Below are positions 1 through 7,774 of a DNA stretch of 64,000 nt, piece by piece. The notes beneath the pieces are model-generated. The model was not told where the DNA came from. It saw nothing but the letters and a program-made list of their open reading frames with translations, and did no database searches. The translations under genes and the position numbers were made by a program. Position 1 is the first letter of the stretch. Each line of letters begins with the position of its first letter. Source of the DNA: UBA4417 sp031550085 (GTDB taxonomy: Bacteria > Bacteroidota > Bacteroidia > Bacteroidales > UBA4417); the NCBI GenBank assembly GCA_031550085.1, contig JAVBOY010000009.1, positions 1 through 64,000 on the forward strand, written 5' to 3'.

Positions 1-125
1 ATGAGATTGAGAGATTGTTTAGACGAATCAAGAGATTCAGAAGGGTCTTCACTCGTTACGAAAAAACGGATATAATGTATATCGCATTTGTTATGTATGC
101 TTTAATTATAGATTATATAAAATAG
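1..125 (+). mobile_element. 3' end of an IS5-family transposase gene (partial)
   Basis: The frame starting at base 3 is open to a TAG at 123-125 and encodes about 40 residues. They include a run RLFRRIKRFRRVFTRYEK followed by a hydrophobic stretch ending in ALIID. Such an arginine-rich helix plus FTRY(D/E)K and a hydrophobic tail is the usual C-terminus of IS5-family DDE transposases, where the catalytic glutamate lies in the VERLFRR-type segment (here IERLFRR). The rest of the element lies to the left of the window. The right terminal inverted repeat should lie within a few tens of bases after 125, so it may overlap the 3' end of the next gene, whose stop codon is at 128-130. Confidence 0.75.
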
Positions 126-127
126 TG

Positions 128-1264
128 TTAACACACCCTAGCAAATCCATAACCCAAAGCGGTGATTTTGATTCCGTTGGTGGTCACATTTTCGCCTCCT
201 TCCGCCATTCCCAACGAAACGCCGTAAATGGAAGTGTTGTGATCGTAATAGGTCCAAAACGGCGCCCGGAACTTCTTTCGCACATAAGCCGTATCTTCCG
301 GATGAATGAGAAAGTATTTCAATGGATATTTCAACGGATTGGATGAGTATTTCGGCTGAAAAATATGTTCACGGATAAACGCCGGAAGCTCATTGACCGA
401 GTCAGGAGCAAAAACAGAAACCGGATGTTCGACTTTTACGGAATAGGCGATTCCATTCGATTCTTTTACAAAAAAATAATGTTGGTCTATTTCCTGCTGT
501 TCCTTGGGCGTATAGTATTTTTCATATTGATACGTAATCACATCGGCAATGACTTCCGTACGACCAACGATCAGCGTGTCTTTTTCCCTTCCAATAATGT
601 ACGTTTTCCTTTCTAACGTTTTGCTCAACTCAAAATGCTTGTGTTTTTCGGCTTCACGCATCGTGCTGAATGCTTCAATAAAAACCTGGTTCCCTTGCCC
701 GTCTTTAACGGTTTTGGATGTGATTTTTTTAAAAGAGCCGGTAAGCGGAACCGGCTTGCCGAAGATTTTATAGACGTCATTTGTAGTAAGCAACTCGTTT
801 AAATCGATTGTTTGATTTTTGATACCTTCTACAAACTGGCGTTGGAAATTGGGATCCAAATCCATTTTTCGTTCAAAACGCACGCCCCAAAGGCTTTGGG
901 ATTGATCGTCCAATTTTACGATAGATGCGACTTCGTTTTTTTCATACGGATTGTAGTTCCTAACATACCCTTTTTTTGCATCATCGTAAGAATAATTGTT
1001 GCCCCCCAAAAGTTGGCTTAACGCATACGGTTCTAAATCGGCCATTTGAGGCGAAAGAAAACGATCCTGGGCCGATGGTTTTTTAAATAACTTGGCATAA
1101 ATCGAATATCCTTCGCCCTGTATGGTGTAGGATTGGTCAATTTTATCGTAACTTCCCTCAAAATTAGTTTTCAGCCGGTTGGCAAAAGAAATCGGATCTT
1201 GTTGTGCAAACAAAAAACAGGATAGGGTTACAAAAAGAATAGAGAATATTGGTTTTCGTAACAT
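128..1264 (-). CDS. secreted protein of unknown function
   Basis: I do not recognise the family of this 378-residue protein. The ATG at 1264 is preferred over the upstream in-frame codon at 1309, because it places a clean signal peptide (MLRKPIFSILFVTLSCFLFAQ, cleaved after AQ) at the N-terminus and because a near-consensus -7 element lies at 1307-1314. The mature part is rich in charged residues and mentions no catalytic motif; the last forty residues are glycine-rich (YGVSLG, NGIKITALGYG) as in small repeated beta segments. The gene stands alone. Its last codons lie only three bases from the end of the IS5-family transposase on the other strand, so the C-terminus (GFARVC) may be partly derived from the IS end. 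Confidence 0.7.
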   Translation of the reverse strand: MLRKPIFSILFVTLSCFLFAQQDPISFANRLKTNFEGSYDKIDQSYTIQGEGYSIYAKLFKKPSAQDRFLSPQMADLEPYALSQLLGGNNYSYDDAKKGYVRNYNPYEKNEVASIVKLDDQSQSLWGVRFERKMDLDPNFQRQFVEGIKNQTIDLNELLTTNDVYKIFGKPVPLTGSFKKITSKTVKDGQGNQVFIEAFSTMREAEKHKHFELSKTLERKTYIIGREKDTLIVGRTEVIADVITYQYEKYYTPKEQQEIDQHYFFVKESNGIAYSVKVEHPVSVFAPDSVNELPAFIREHIFQPKYSSNPLKYPLKYFLIHPEDTAYVRKKFRAPFWTYYDHNTSIYGVSLGMAEGGENVTTNGIKITALGYGFARVC

Positions 1265-1306
1265 AAAAACAGATTTGGGTGAAACCTTTTTGTCTTTAAA
1301 TCGAAG

Positions 1307-1314
1307 CAAAGATG
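1307..1314 (-). promoter_or_regulatory. near-consensus -7 element
   Basis: On the minus strand the bases read CATCTTTG, one mismatch from the Bacteroidetes -7 consensus TAnnTTTG. The position is about 45 bases upstream of the ATG at 1264, which supports that start. The rest of the 1265-1560 gap shows nothing else that I recognise. Confidence 0.35.
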
Positions 1315-1560
1315 GAATTTTTTTTTGATATGCATAAATCTAGATGAAGAAATAGCTCAAAAACTTACATTACCACTACAAGGACCTGTCGAGCGAACCG
1401 AAAGCTGAGCCGAGACATCGCTTTGTTTCTAGTCTGTAAAAAGGGTTGCCATTGATTAGGCGAAGCAGAGGCATTGGAACTTCTAAATAAAACTACAGGC
1501 AAAGTTAGAATCTTCCCCTTTCTTTCTTCTCAAAAATTTTTACAAATTCTTTATTGATAC

Positions 1561-1568
1561 TATATTTG
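1561..1568 (+). promoter_or_regulatory. -7 promoter element of the SDR gene
   Basis: TATATTTG matches the Bacteroidetes -7 consensus TAnnTTTG exactly and ends 29 bases before the ATG at 1598. A clear -33 TTTG is not visible. Confidence 0.5.
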
Positions 1569-1597
1569 CATCGTAAGGCATTTTAGATATCGATCCT

Positions 1598-2389
1598 ATG
1601 TATTTTACCGATAAAATAATCTGGATAACCGGCGCTTCGTCGGGCATAGGCGAGGCTATGGCGCTGGCGCTGGCTTCCGAAGGGGCGACAGTAATTATAT
1701 CCGCCCGTTCGGCTGAAAAACTGCAAGCGGTCAAAACGCGCTCCGCCTTTTCTGAAAGTATGCATGTCGTGCCCCTCGACTTGGAGAATCCGGATTCCAT
1801 CGTTCCCACGGTCAATCGTTTCATTGAGAAATTTGGGCGCATCGATATCCTGATAAACAATGCCGGTATAAGTCAACGCGCCACCGCATTGGAAACCCCG
1901 GTAGAGGTAGACAGGCGTATGATGGAAGTGAATTATTTCGGCACGGTGATTCTGACCAAAGCCTTGCTGCCGTTGATGCTTAAGCAAGGAGGCGCCCATG
2001 TGTTGTGTACCAGCAGTATGGTAGGCGTTTTCGGATTTCCGTTGCGTTCGGCCTACTCGGCGGCCAAACACGCGCTACACGGATTTTTCGAATCACTCAG
2101 GGCAGAGTATTACGACAAGAATATAAAAGTGGGGATTATTATCGGAGGAAGGATAAACACGCCCATCTCGATGAGCGCAATTACGGCCGATGGCACTGCT
2201 TACGGTAAGATGGACGAGGGGCAGAAGAACGGTATCACGCCTGAAAAAGCCGCACGCCAGATACTGCGCGGCATCCGCAAGAACAAGCCTGAGATACTTT
2301 GCGGAGGCAAAGAGTTGCTGATGGTGAAACTGAAACGCTGGCTGCCGGGCCTGCATTTCAGGATATCCAGAAATGTCATACCAACCTGA
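1598..2389 (+). CDS. short-chain dehydrogenase/reductase
   Basis: This is a classical SDR oxidoreductase of 263 residues, the usual length. The NAD(P)-binding motif TGASSGIG is at residues 11-18, the NNAG motif at 87-90, the catalytic serine around 139-140 and YSAAK at 153-157. The arginine RS after the first strand-turn suggests NADP preference by family rules. The segment after the active site reads GGRINTPIS, where most relatives have a proline-glycine pair. The substrate cannot be told. The overall pattern resembles the DHRS7-like group. It is followed after 51 bases by a VOC protein on the same strand and the two probably form a transcription unit. Both are visibly richer in G and C than ptb-buk downstream, which may indicate a different origin. 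Confidence 0.9.
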   Translation: MYFTDKIIWITGASSGIGEAMALALASEGATVIISARSAEKLQAVKTRSAFSESMHVVPLDLENPDSIVPTVNRFIEKFGRIDILINNAGISQRATALETPVEVDRRMMEVNYFGTVILTKALLPLMLKQGGAHVLCTSSMVGVFGFPLRSAYSAAKHALHGFFESLRAEYYDKNIKVGIIIGGRINTPISMSAITADGTAYGKMDEGQKNGITPEKAARQILRGIRKNKPEILCGGKELLMVKLKRWLPGLHFRISRNVIPT

Positions 2390-2440
2390 GGCTTGCTCGA
2401 AATAAATTACCATAGAGAAAAAACCTTTAAATAAGATACT

Positions 2441-3490
2441 ATGAAGAAAATAATCAGTGGCATCCAACAGATCGGGATCGGGGTGACGGATGTCCATGAG
2501 GCATTCGGGTATTACGATCGCATATTCGGTATGAACATAGCGCTGTTCGACGACAACGGCACCGCCGAACTTATGCTGCCGTATACGAACAACAAGCCTC
2601 AGGACCGCCATGCCATACTTTCGCTCAACCTTAAAGGCGGCGGCGGTTTCGAAATATGGCAATACACCACGCGGACGCCGCAGGCTGCCCCTTTCAAAAT
2701 AGAATTGGGCGACTTGGGCATCTTTGTTTGCAAGATAAAGAGCGACGATGTGAAAGCCACTTACAAGGAGCTGAAGGATCTGGGTGTTGAAGTCCTGAAC
2801 GAACCGCAGCCGGACCCGTCGGGATCGCTCCATTTCTTCATGAAAGACAAATACGGCAATGTGTTCGAGCTTATCGAAGGGTTGCCATTTTTCAGCAAAG
2901 GCAAACGCCGCACGGGAGGTACGGCAGGAGTATCGGTAGGTGTTGCCGATATGGATAAGTCCGTTAAGTTTTATTCCGAGATTCTAGGTTACGACCAGAT
3001 TGTTTACGACCGGACTGGAGCATTCGAAGATATTGCTGCCCTGGAAGGAGGCGGGAAAACGTTCCGCAGGGTACTGCTGACTCATTCCAAGCCACGGAAA
3101 GGATCTTTCTCGCGTTTATTGGGACAGACACAGATAGAACTTTTTGAGGCCAAGGATTTCGCTCCGCGCAAAATGTTTGGAGGACGTCAATGGGGAGACT
3201 TCGGGTATATACACCTCTGCTTCGATGTGAAAGGCATGGCCGACATCAAAGCGCAGTGTGCAGGGGCAGGCTGTCCGTTTACGGTGGATTCGGGCGACGG
3301 CAAGTTCGATATGGGCGAAGCCGCAGGTCATTTCGCCTATGTGGAAGATCCGGACGGCACATTGATCGAGTTGGTGGAAACCATAAAGATCCCGATCCTG
3401 AAAAAAATCGGATGGTATCTCCACGTAGACAAGCGTAACCCGGAAAAACCATTGCCGGATTGGTTGCTAAAATTACTCCGGTTCGTTTAA
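2441..3490 (+). CDS. VOC-superfamily protein with two glyoxalase/dioxygenase-like domains
   Basis: The 349-residue protein consists of two vicinal-oxygen-chelate modules. The first (about residues 5-145) begins IQQIGIGVTDVHEAFGYY and ends with DKYGNVFELIEG. The second (about 160-315) begins VSVGVADMDKSVKFY and ends with DPDGTLIELVET. These repeated openings and DP.G...EL closings are typical of VOC enzymes (glyoxalase I, extradiol dioxygenases, epimerases), which bind a metal through side chains on the beta strands. The reaction cannot be told from sequence. The C-terminal 30 residues (KIGWYLHVDKRNPEKPL) are a basic tail outside the fold. It follows the SDR gene in the same G+C-rich block, so a joint role in modifying a small carbonyl or aromatic compound is plausible but unproven. 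Confidence 0.85.
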   Translation: MKKIISGIQQIGIGVTDVHEAFGYYDRIFGMNIALFDDNGTAELMLPYTNNKPQDRHAILSLNLKGGGGFEIWQYTTRTPQAAPFKIELGDLGIFVCKIKSDDVKATYKELKDLGVEVLNEPQPDPSGSLHFFMKDKYGNVFELIEGLPFFSKGKRRTGGTAGVSVGVADMDKSVKFYSEILGYDQIVYDRTGAFEDIAALEGGGKTFRRVLLTHSKPRKGSFSRLLGQTQIELFEAKDFAPRKMFGGRQWGDFGYIHLCFDVKGMADIKAQCAGAGCPFTVDSGDGKFDMGEAAGHFAYVEDPDGTLIELVETIKIPILKKIGWYLHVDKRNPEKPLPDWLLKLLRFV

Positions 3491-3582
3491 GAAATCTACA
3501 TCCGGCGAATATTGCGATTGGTAAGTAAATCTGCGATGACGTATTTCATTCCCGACAGATAAATTCGTAAAAAGAATTTTCA

Positions 3583-3590
3583 TACCTTTG
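3583..3590 (+). promoter_or_regulatory. -7 promoter element of ptb-buk
   Basis: TACCTTTG is a perfect TAnnTTTG match, 68 bases before the ptb ATG. It implies a 5' leader of roughly 60 bases. Confidence 0.5.
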
Positions 3591-3658
3591 TGGCAAATTA
3601 CAAATTGCAACGTAACTAAGTAATAATAAACTGTTTATATAAAAATTCCTTTTTCAAA

Positions 3659-4561
3659 ATGGCTATCACCAAACTAGAACAACTTTTCGATTTATTGAAA
3701 AGCAAAACTCAAAAACGCATTGTCGTGGCTTTTGCCAATGATGCACATACCATTGAAGCCGCTTATGCCGCAGCTCAAAAAGAAATTGTCACCGTGTTGA
3801 TGACGGGCGACCAAGAAAATATCAAAAAGATTTGTGCCGAACATTCGATCGATGTTTCCAAATTCCAGATTCATCACGAACCCAACGAAATCAAGGCGGC
3901 CTCTTTAGCGGTGCAGCTTATCAACGAAGGCAAAGCCGATTTGTTGATGAAAGGCACATTGAGTACCGACAAATACATGCGCGCCATTTTGAATAAAACC
4001 GCCGGTTTGTGTGGCGAAGGAGCTGTGTTGAGCCATGTCACCGTTATCGAAATTCCTTCTTATCCGCGTTTGTTGACCATTAGTGACGTAGCCATTATTC
4101 CGCTTCCCGAATTGAAGCAAAAAATCAAACAAATCGATTATTTGGTGAAAACCGCCAAAGCAATTGGTGTTGAGAAACCCAAAGTAGCCGTGATTGCAGC
4201 GACCGAACAAATGTTGCCGGGTATGCCTGCTTGCGTTGATGCAGCAATTTTATCGAAAATGAACGACCGAGGACAAATTACGGGTTGCGTTGTAGACGGT
4301 CCGTTGTCACTGGATTGCGCTATAGATCAAGAAGCGGTTGATATTAAGAAGGTTACGGGCGAAGTTCCGGCGAATGCCGATTGCATGTTGTTTCCCAACA
4401 TCGAATCGGGCAACGTATTTTTCAAAAGCAATACCAAATTAGCCAATGCCGAATTGGCCGCTTATGTGGCCGGTGCCAAGGTTCCTTGCGTATTGACAAG
4501 CCGTGGCGACAGCGCGCTGACCAAAACCTATTCGATTGCTTTGGCCGCTTTGATGGCCTAG
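3659..4561 (+). CDS. ptb: phosphate butyryltransferase
   Basis: The 300-residue protein belongs to the phosphate acetyl/butyryltransferase family and would convert butyryl-CoA plus phosphate to butyryl phosphate plus CoA in the cytoplasm. The length is right for Ptb rather than the longer Pta. Recognisable blocks are the ADLLMKGTLSTD segment and the C-terminal region with LLFPNIESGN-type residues (MLFPNIESGNVFFK), conserved in the family for CoA and phosphate binding. Butyrate kinase follows after 44 bases on the same strand, which is the classical ptb-buk pair for ATP formation from acyl-CoA. Related short acyl groups such as isobutyryl or acetyl may also be accepted. Confidence 0.93.
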   Translation: MAITKLEQLFDLLKSKTQKRIVVAFANDAHTIEAAYAAAQKEIVTVLMTGDQENIKKICAEHSIDVSKFQIHHEPNEIKAASLAVQLINEGKADLLMKGTLSTDKYMRAILNKTAGLCGEGAVLSHVTVIEIPSYPRLLTISDVAIIPLPELKQKIKQIDYLVKTAKAIGVEKPKVAVIAATEQMLPGMPACVDAAILSKMNDRGQITGCVVDGPLSLDCAIDQEAVDIKKVTGEVPANADCMLFPNIESGNVFFKSNTKLANAELAAYVAGAKVPCVLTSRGDSALTKTYSIALAALMA

Positions 4562-4605
4562 GTTTTTGTAAAACAACGATTTGATTTTTATATCTGAAAA
4601 TATAT

Positions 4606-5685
4606 ATGGACGGTTACCGTATTTTAGCGATTAATCCCGGTTCGACATCTACCAAAATTGCTGTTTTTCACAACACCAATTCGGTGTTTGTAAAAAACAT
4701 TACCCATTCATCCGATGAATTGAGTAAGTTTGAGCACATCAGCGATCAATTTGAATATCGTAAGGATATTATTTACAAGGAATTGCAGCAAGCCAATATT
4801 AACTTGAACGAAATTAAAGCTGTAGTGGGCCGTGGAGGTTTGGTAAAACCCATTCCATCGGGTGTTTACGAAGTAAATGAAGCGTTACGAAGTGACTTGA
4901 TTAATCCGCCCATGGGAGGCGAGCATGCCAGCAACCTGGGCGGTTTGATTGCTTTGGAAATTGCACATGCTTTGCCCAACGCCAAAGCGTATATTACCGA
5001 TCCGGTGGTGGTGGACGAAATGAATGATATTGCGCGTGTTGCGGGACATCCTGATTTTAAACGGGTGAGTATTTTTCATGCCTTGAACCAGAAAGCCATT
5101 GCCCGCCAGCATGCCAAAAGCATTATGCGCAACTACGAAGATTTGAATTTGGTGGTAGCGCACTTAGGCGGCGGAATTTCGGTCGGTGCGCACGAAAAGG
5201 GCCGTGTAATTGACGTAAACCAGGCCTTGGATGGCGAAGGGCCGTTTTCGCCCGAACGTTCGGGAACCTTACCCAGCGCTGATTTGGTGAAAATGTGTTT
5301 TAGCGGCAAATACACCCAGGCCGAACTTTTAAAAATGATTTGCGGAAAAGGCGGATTGGTAGCACATTTGGGAACCAACAGTGCAAGCAGTGTGGAAGAA
5401 CGTGCGTTTTCGGGCGACGAACAAGCCAAATTTATTTTTGAAGCCATGGCTTACCAGGTTGCCAAAGCTATTGGCGCCATGGTTGCCGTATTATCGGGCA
5501 ATGTAGATGCCATTATTCTTACCGGAGGCATCGCTTACAGCAAGTATTTTACCAATTACATTTCGGAGCGGGTTCATAAATTTGCGCCGCTGCATGTGTA
5601 TCCGGGTGAAGACGAAATGCGGGCTCTTGCCGTTAATGGATTGATGGTTTTGAAAGGCGAAGTACAACCCAAAATCTATCAATAA
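4606..5685 (+). CDS. buk: butyrate kinase
   Basis: This 359-residue protein is an acetate/butyrate-kinase-family member (ASKHA fold) and would transfer the phosphate of butyryl phosphate to ADP, giving butyrate and ATP. The N-terminal motif RILAINPGSTSTKIAVF is the family's first phosphate-binding signature, and VVAHLGGGISVGAHEKGRV is the second. Length (about 355-360) and the motif spelling fit butyrate kinase rather than acetate kinase (about 400). It is the second gene of the ptb-buk unit. Butyrate, or a branched-chain acid, is the expected end product. Confidence 0.94.
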   Translation: MDGYRILAINPGSTSTKIAVFHNTNSVFVKNITHSSDELSKFEHISDQFEYRKDIIYKELQQANINLNEIKAVVGRGGLVKPIPSGVYEVNEALRSDLINPPMGGEHASNLGGLIALEIAHALPNAKAYITDPVVVDEMNDIARVAGHPDFKRVSIFHALNQKAIARQHAKSIMRNYEDLNLVVAHLGGGISVGAHEKGRVIDVNQALDGEGPFSPERSGTLPSADLVKMCFSGKYTQAELLKMICGKGGLVAHLGTNSASSVEERAFSGDEQAKFIFEAMAYQVAKAIGAMVAVLSGNVDAIILTGGIAYSKYFTNYISERVHKFAPLHVYPGEDEMRALAVNGLMVLKGEVQPKIYQ

Positions 5686-5793
5686 TGGGCAACAAATTTG
5701 TTGCATGTTGATTTCCAACGCAAAGCTCCTTTTTTGCAAAAGGGAATCCGAAAAAAGTCAAATTTTACTACTTTAGCATTTTATTTTAAGAAA

Positions 5794-6174
5794 ATGGAAA
5801 TTACAGGTAAAATCTTCAGAATACTTCCATTGGTTACCGGACAGGGACGCAATGGCGAATGGCGCAAACAAGAGTTTGTGATCGAAATTGAAAATGGTCA
5901 ATTTCCCAAAAAGGCTTGTTTTTCGCTTTGGGGCGATAAAATTGATCAGGCACAACTGCTCGAAAACGAAGTGGTGAAAGTATTTTTTGACATTGAAAGC
6001 CGCGAGTACAATGGCCGTTGGTTTACCGAAGCCCGTGCTTGGCGTGTGGAAAAACAAGCTGCGGGAGCGCCCCAGCAAACAGCTCAGAGCGCGCCGCCGC
6101 AATACAGTTCGGTTCCTCCGCAAGATCCGTTTGCCCCGCAAGGCAACGAACCTATCGACGACTTGCCGTTCTAG
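5794..6174 (+). CDS. DUF3127 protein with SSB-like acidic tail
   Basis: The protein has 126 residues starting at the ATG at 5794. The first 90 residues (MEITGKIFRILP..., then QEFVIEIE and ARAWRVEK) match the DUF3127 family, a small OB-fold-like domain of Bacteroidetes. After it comes a proline- and glutamine-rich linker and a C-terminus DDLPF. That ending is the same type of acidic-hydrophobic tail by which single-stranded-DNA-binding proteins recruit replication and repair partners. A role in DNA metabolism is therefore an inference from architecture; biochemical function is unknown. A strong terminator follows at 6196-6229. Confidence 0.85.
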   Translation: MEITGKIFRILPLVTGQGRNGEWRKQEFVIEIENGQFPKKACFSLWGDKIDQAQLLENEVVKVFFDIESREYNGRWFTEARAWRVEKQAAGAPQQTAQSAPPQYSSVPPQDPFAPQGNEPIDDLPF

Positions 6175-6195
6175 GTATTTTGAAAAAATGATTTT

Positions 6196-6229
6196 AACTC
6201 CCTTTACTTTTATGGCAAAGGGAGTTTTT
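6196..6229 (+). terminator. rho-independent terminator
   Basis: A perfect 10-bp stem (AACTCCCTTT at 6196-6205 with AAAGGGAGTT at 6217-6226) encloses an 11-base loop and runs into a T tract. It ends the DUF3127 transcript. Confidence 0.85.
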
Positions 6230-6324
6230 GTTTCGATTTTTTAATACTTCGTTTCTTATACCCGGCAGTGGCTTTGTAATCCGTTTTGCTGAAATCTTCA
6301 TCCGGTTTTACCGTTTGAAAATGG

Positions 6325-6332
6325 TACATTTG
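6325..6332 (+). promoter_or_regulatory. -7 promoter element of the acyltransferase gene
   Basis: TACATTTG matches TAnnTTTG exactly and lies 20 bases before the ATG at 6353, implying a very short leader. Confidence 0.45.
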
Positions 6333-6352
6333 CCGATCAAAAAAAGCGCCGT

Positions 6353-7696
6353 ATGTCGGAAAAAACAATTCATGAAAAATCCTGGCTTTTTCAGTTGTTG
6401 CTTGTGCTTGGTAGACGATTCCACCGGTTTTATTACCGGAAGTTTACCGTTGTTGGCCTTGGAAACGTTCCTGAAAATGAACCGGTCATTTTTGTATCGA
6501 ATCATCAGAATGCGTTGATGGACGCTTTGGCCATTATTTTTTCCACCGGGAAGCAAGTGGTTTTTTTGGCGCGGGCGGATATTTTCAAAAAGCCGTTTAT
6601 TGCCAAGTTGCTGTATTTTCTAAAAATCCTTCCGGTTTACCGTTTTCGCGATGGAATTGAACACATGAGCGAAAATGACAAAACATTTCTTCATGCAACC
6701 AAAATTTTGCGCTACGGAACTCCGATCGCCTTGTTTCCCGAAGGGAATCATGGCGATCAAAAAAAACTGCGTCCGCTGAAAAAGGGAGTTTGCCGCATTG
6801 CGTTCCGGGCCGAAGAATTGTCGGGTTTTGAGTTGGGAATTAAAATTGTTCCGGTTGGGTTAGATTATACCAATTGGCAAAAACGGAACCAGGATTTGTT
6901 GGTTCAATTCGGCAACCCGATCGAACTGGCCGGTTTTATTCCCCAATACAAGGAAAATCCTGCCAAAGCCATGAACGAGTTGCTGCAAGCAGTTTCGGAG
7001 GGAATCCGGCCTTTGATGATCGACATCCAGCAACCGGACGAGCGGTACGAGTTTTATATGCAAACGTTGGAAATGCAGCGATATGCTTATTTTGATACGA
7101 AACCGTTCGATAGAAACGGCTGCTACCGGAAGTTTCAGGCGCAAAAAGAATTGATCCGGAAGCTTGACGACCGCTTCTGTTCGGGAGATGCCGAAGCTAT
7201 TGAATTGGAAAAAGATGTGAAGAAATATCAGGCAACGCTTTCAACGCACAATCTGAAAGACCGTTTTGTAAAAAAAGTGTCGCCGAAATTGTTGTTAACA
7301 GCATGTTTTGCAATTCTTACATTCCCGCTTCATTTGATCGGATTCTTTTTGAATTATATTCCTTATAAACTTCCGTATTTTTTGATTAAAAATGCCGAGG
7401 ATACGCAATTTCATTCCTCGCTTGATTTTGCCGTTTGGTTTTTAAGTTCGCTGGTTTATTACCTGATCCTGATCATTCTGGCCTTAACGATCTTTCCGTT
7501 TTGTCCGGCATTGTGCGGTATTGCATTGGGAATTATTGCAGGATTGTTTACCGTTTTTTACTCAAGATATTTGATTGATTCTTTCAAATTTATCCGGTTT
7601 TTGTTTTTGAAAATCAGTGTAAAAAAAGCGTATTATGATTTGCTCGGGCAAAAAGAGCGAATTCTTTCGCAATTGCAAGAAATTCTTCGTGACTAA
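6353..7696 (+). CDS. PlsC-family lysophospholipid acyltransferase
   Basis: The 447-residue protein carries a PlsC acyltransferase domain in its first 230 residues. The catalytic HX4D motif is NHQNALMD (His51, Asp56) and the glycerol-phosphate-binding block is FPEGNHG at 128-134, a variant of the usual FPEGTRS. After a helical region come several hydrophobic segments, roughly residues 307-335 and 355-395, so the C-terminal half anchors the protein in the inner membrane. It would acylate lysophosphatidic acid or another lysolipid; the substrate could also be a glycine- or ornithine-type lipid, because the C-terminal extension is not part of standard PlsC. It is preceded by its own promoter-like element and followed by a separate secreted gene. 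Confidence 0.88.
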   Translation: MSEKTIHEKSWLFQLLLVLGRRFHRFYYRKFTVVGLGNVPENEPVIFVSNHQNALMDALAIIFSTGKQVVFLARADIFKKPFIAKLLYFLKILPVYRFRDGIEHMSENDKTFLHATKILRYGTPIALFPEGNHGDQKKLRPLKKGVCRIAFRAEELSGFELGIKIVPVGLDYTNWQKRNQDLLVQFGNPIELAGFIPQYKENPAKAMNELLQAVSEGIRPLMIDIQQPDERYEFYMQTLEMQRYAYFDTKPFDRNGCYRKFQAQKELIRKLDDRFCSGDAEAIELEKDVKKYQATLSTHNLKDRFVKKVSPKLLLTACFAILTFPLHLIGFFLNYIPYKLPYFLIKNAEDTQFHSSLDFAVWFLSSLVYYLILIILALTIFPFCPALCGIALGIIAGLFTVFYSRYLIDSFKFIRFLFLKISVKKAYYDLLGQKERILSQLQEILRD

Positions 7697-7707
7697 GGTA
7701 TTTTTGT

Positions 7708-7715
7708 TAATTTTG
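7708..7715 (+). promoter_or_regulatory. -7 promoter element of the PLD-like gene
   Basis: TAATTTTG matches TAnnTTTG and lies about 60 bases before the ATG at 7775. The AT-rich context makes a chance match possible. Confidence 0.35.
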
Positions 7716-7774
7716 TTTATCGATAGAAATTGATATTCAGTTTGTTAAAAAAATAGGACAATTCTTTGAAAGGC

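Noticed and set aside
1..75. Frame-1 ATG open frame of 24 codons at the left edge
   Set aside because: The frame starting at base 3 gives the recognisable transposase end instead, and the two overlap.
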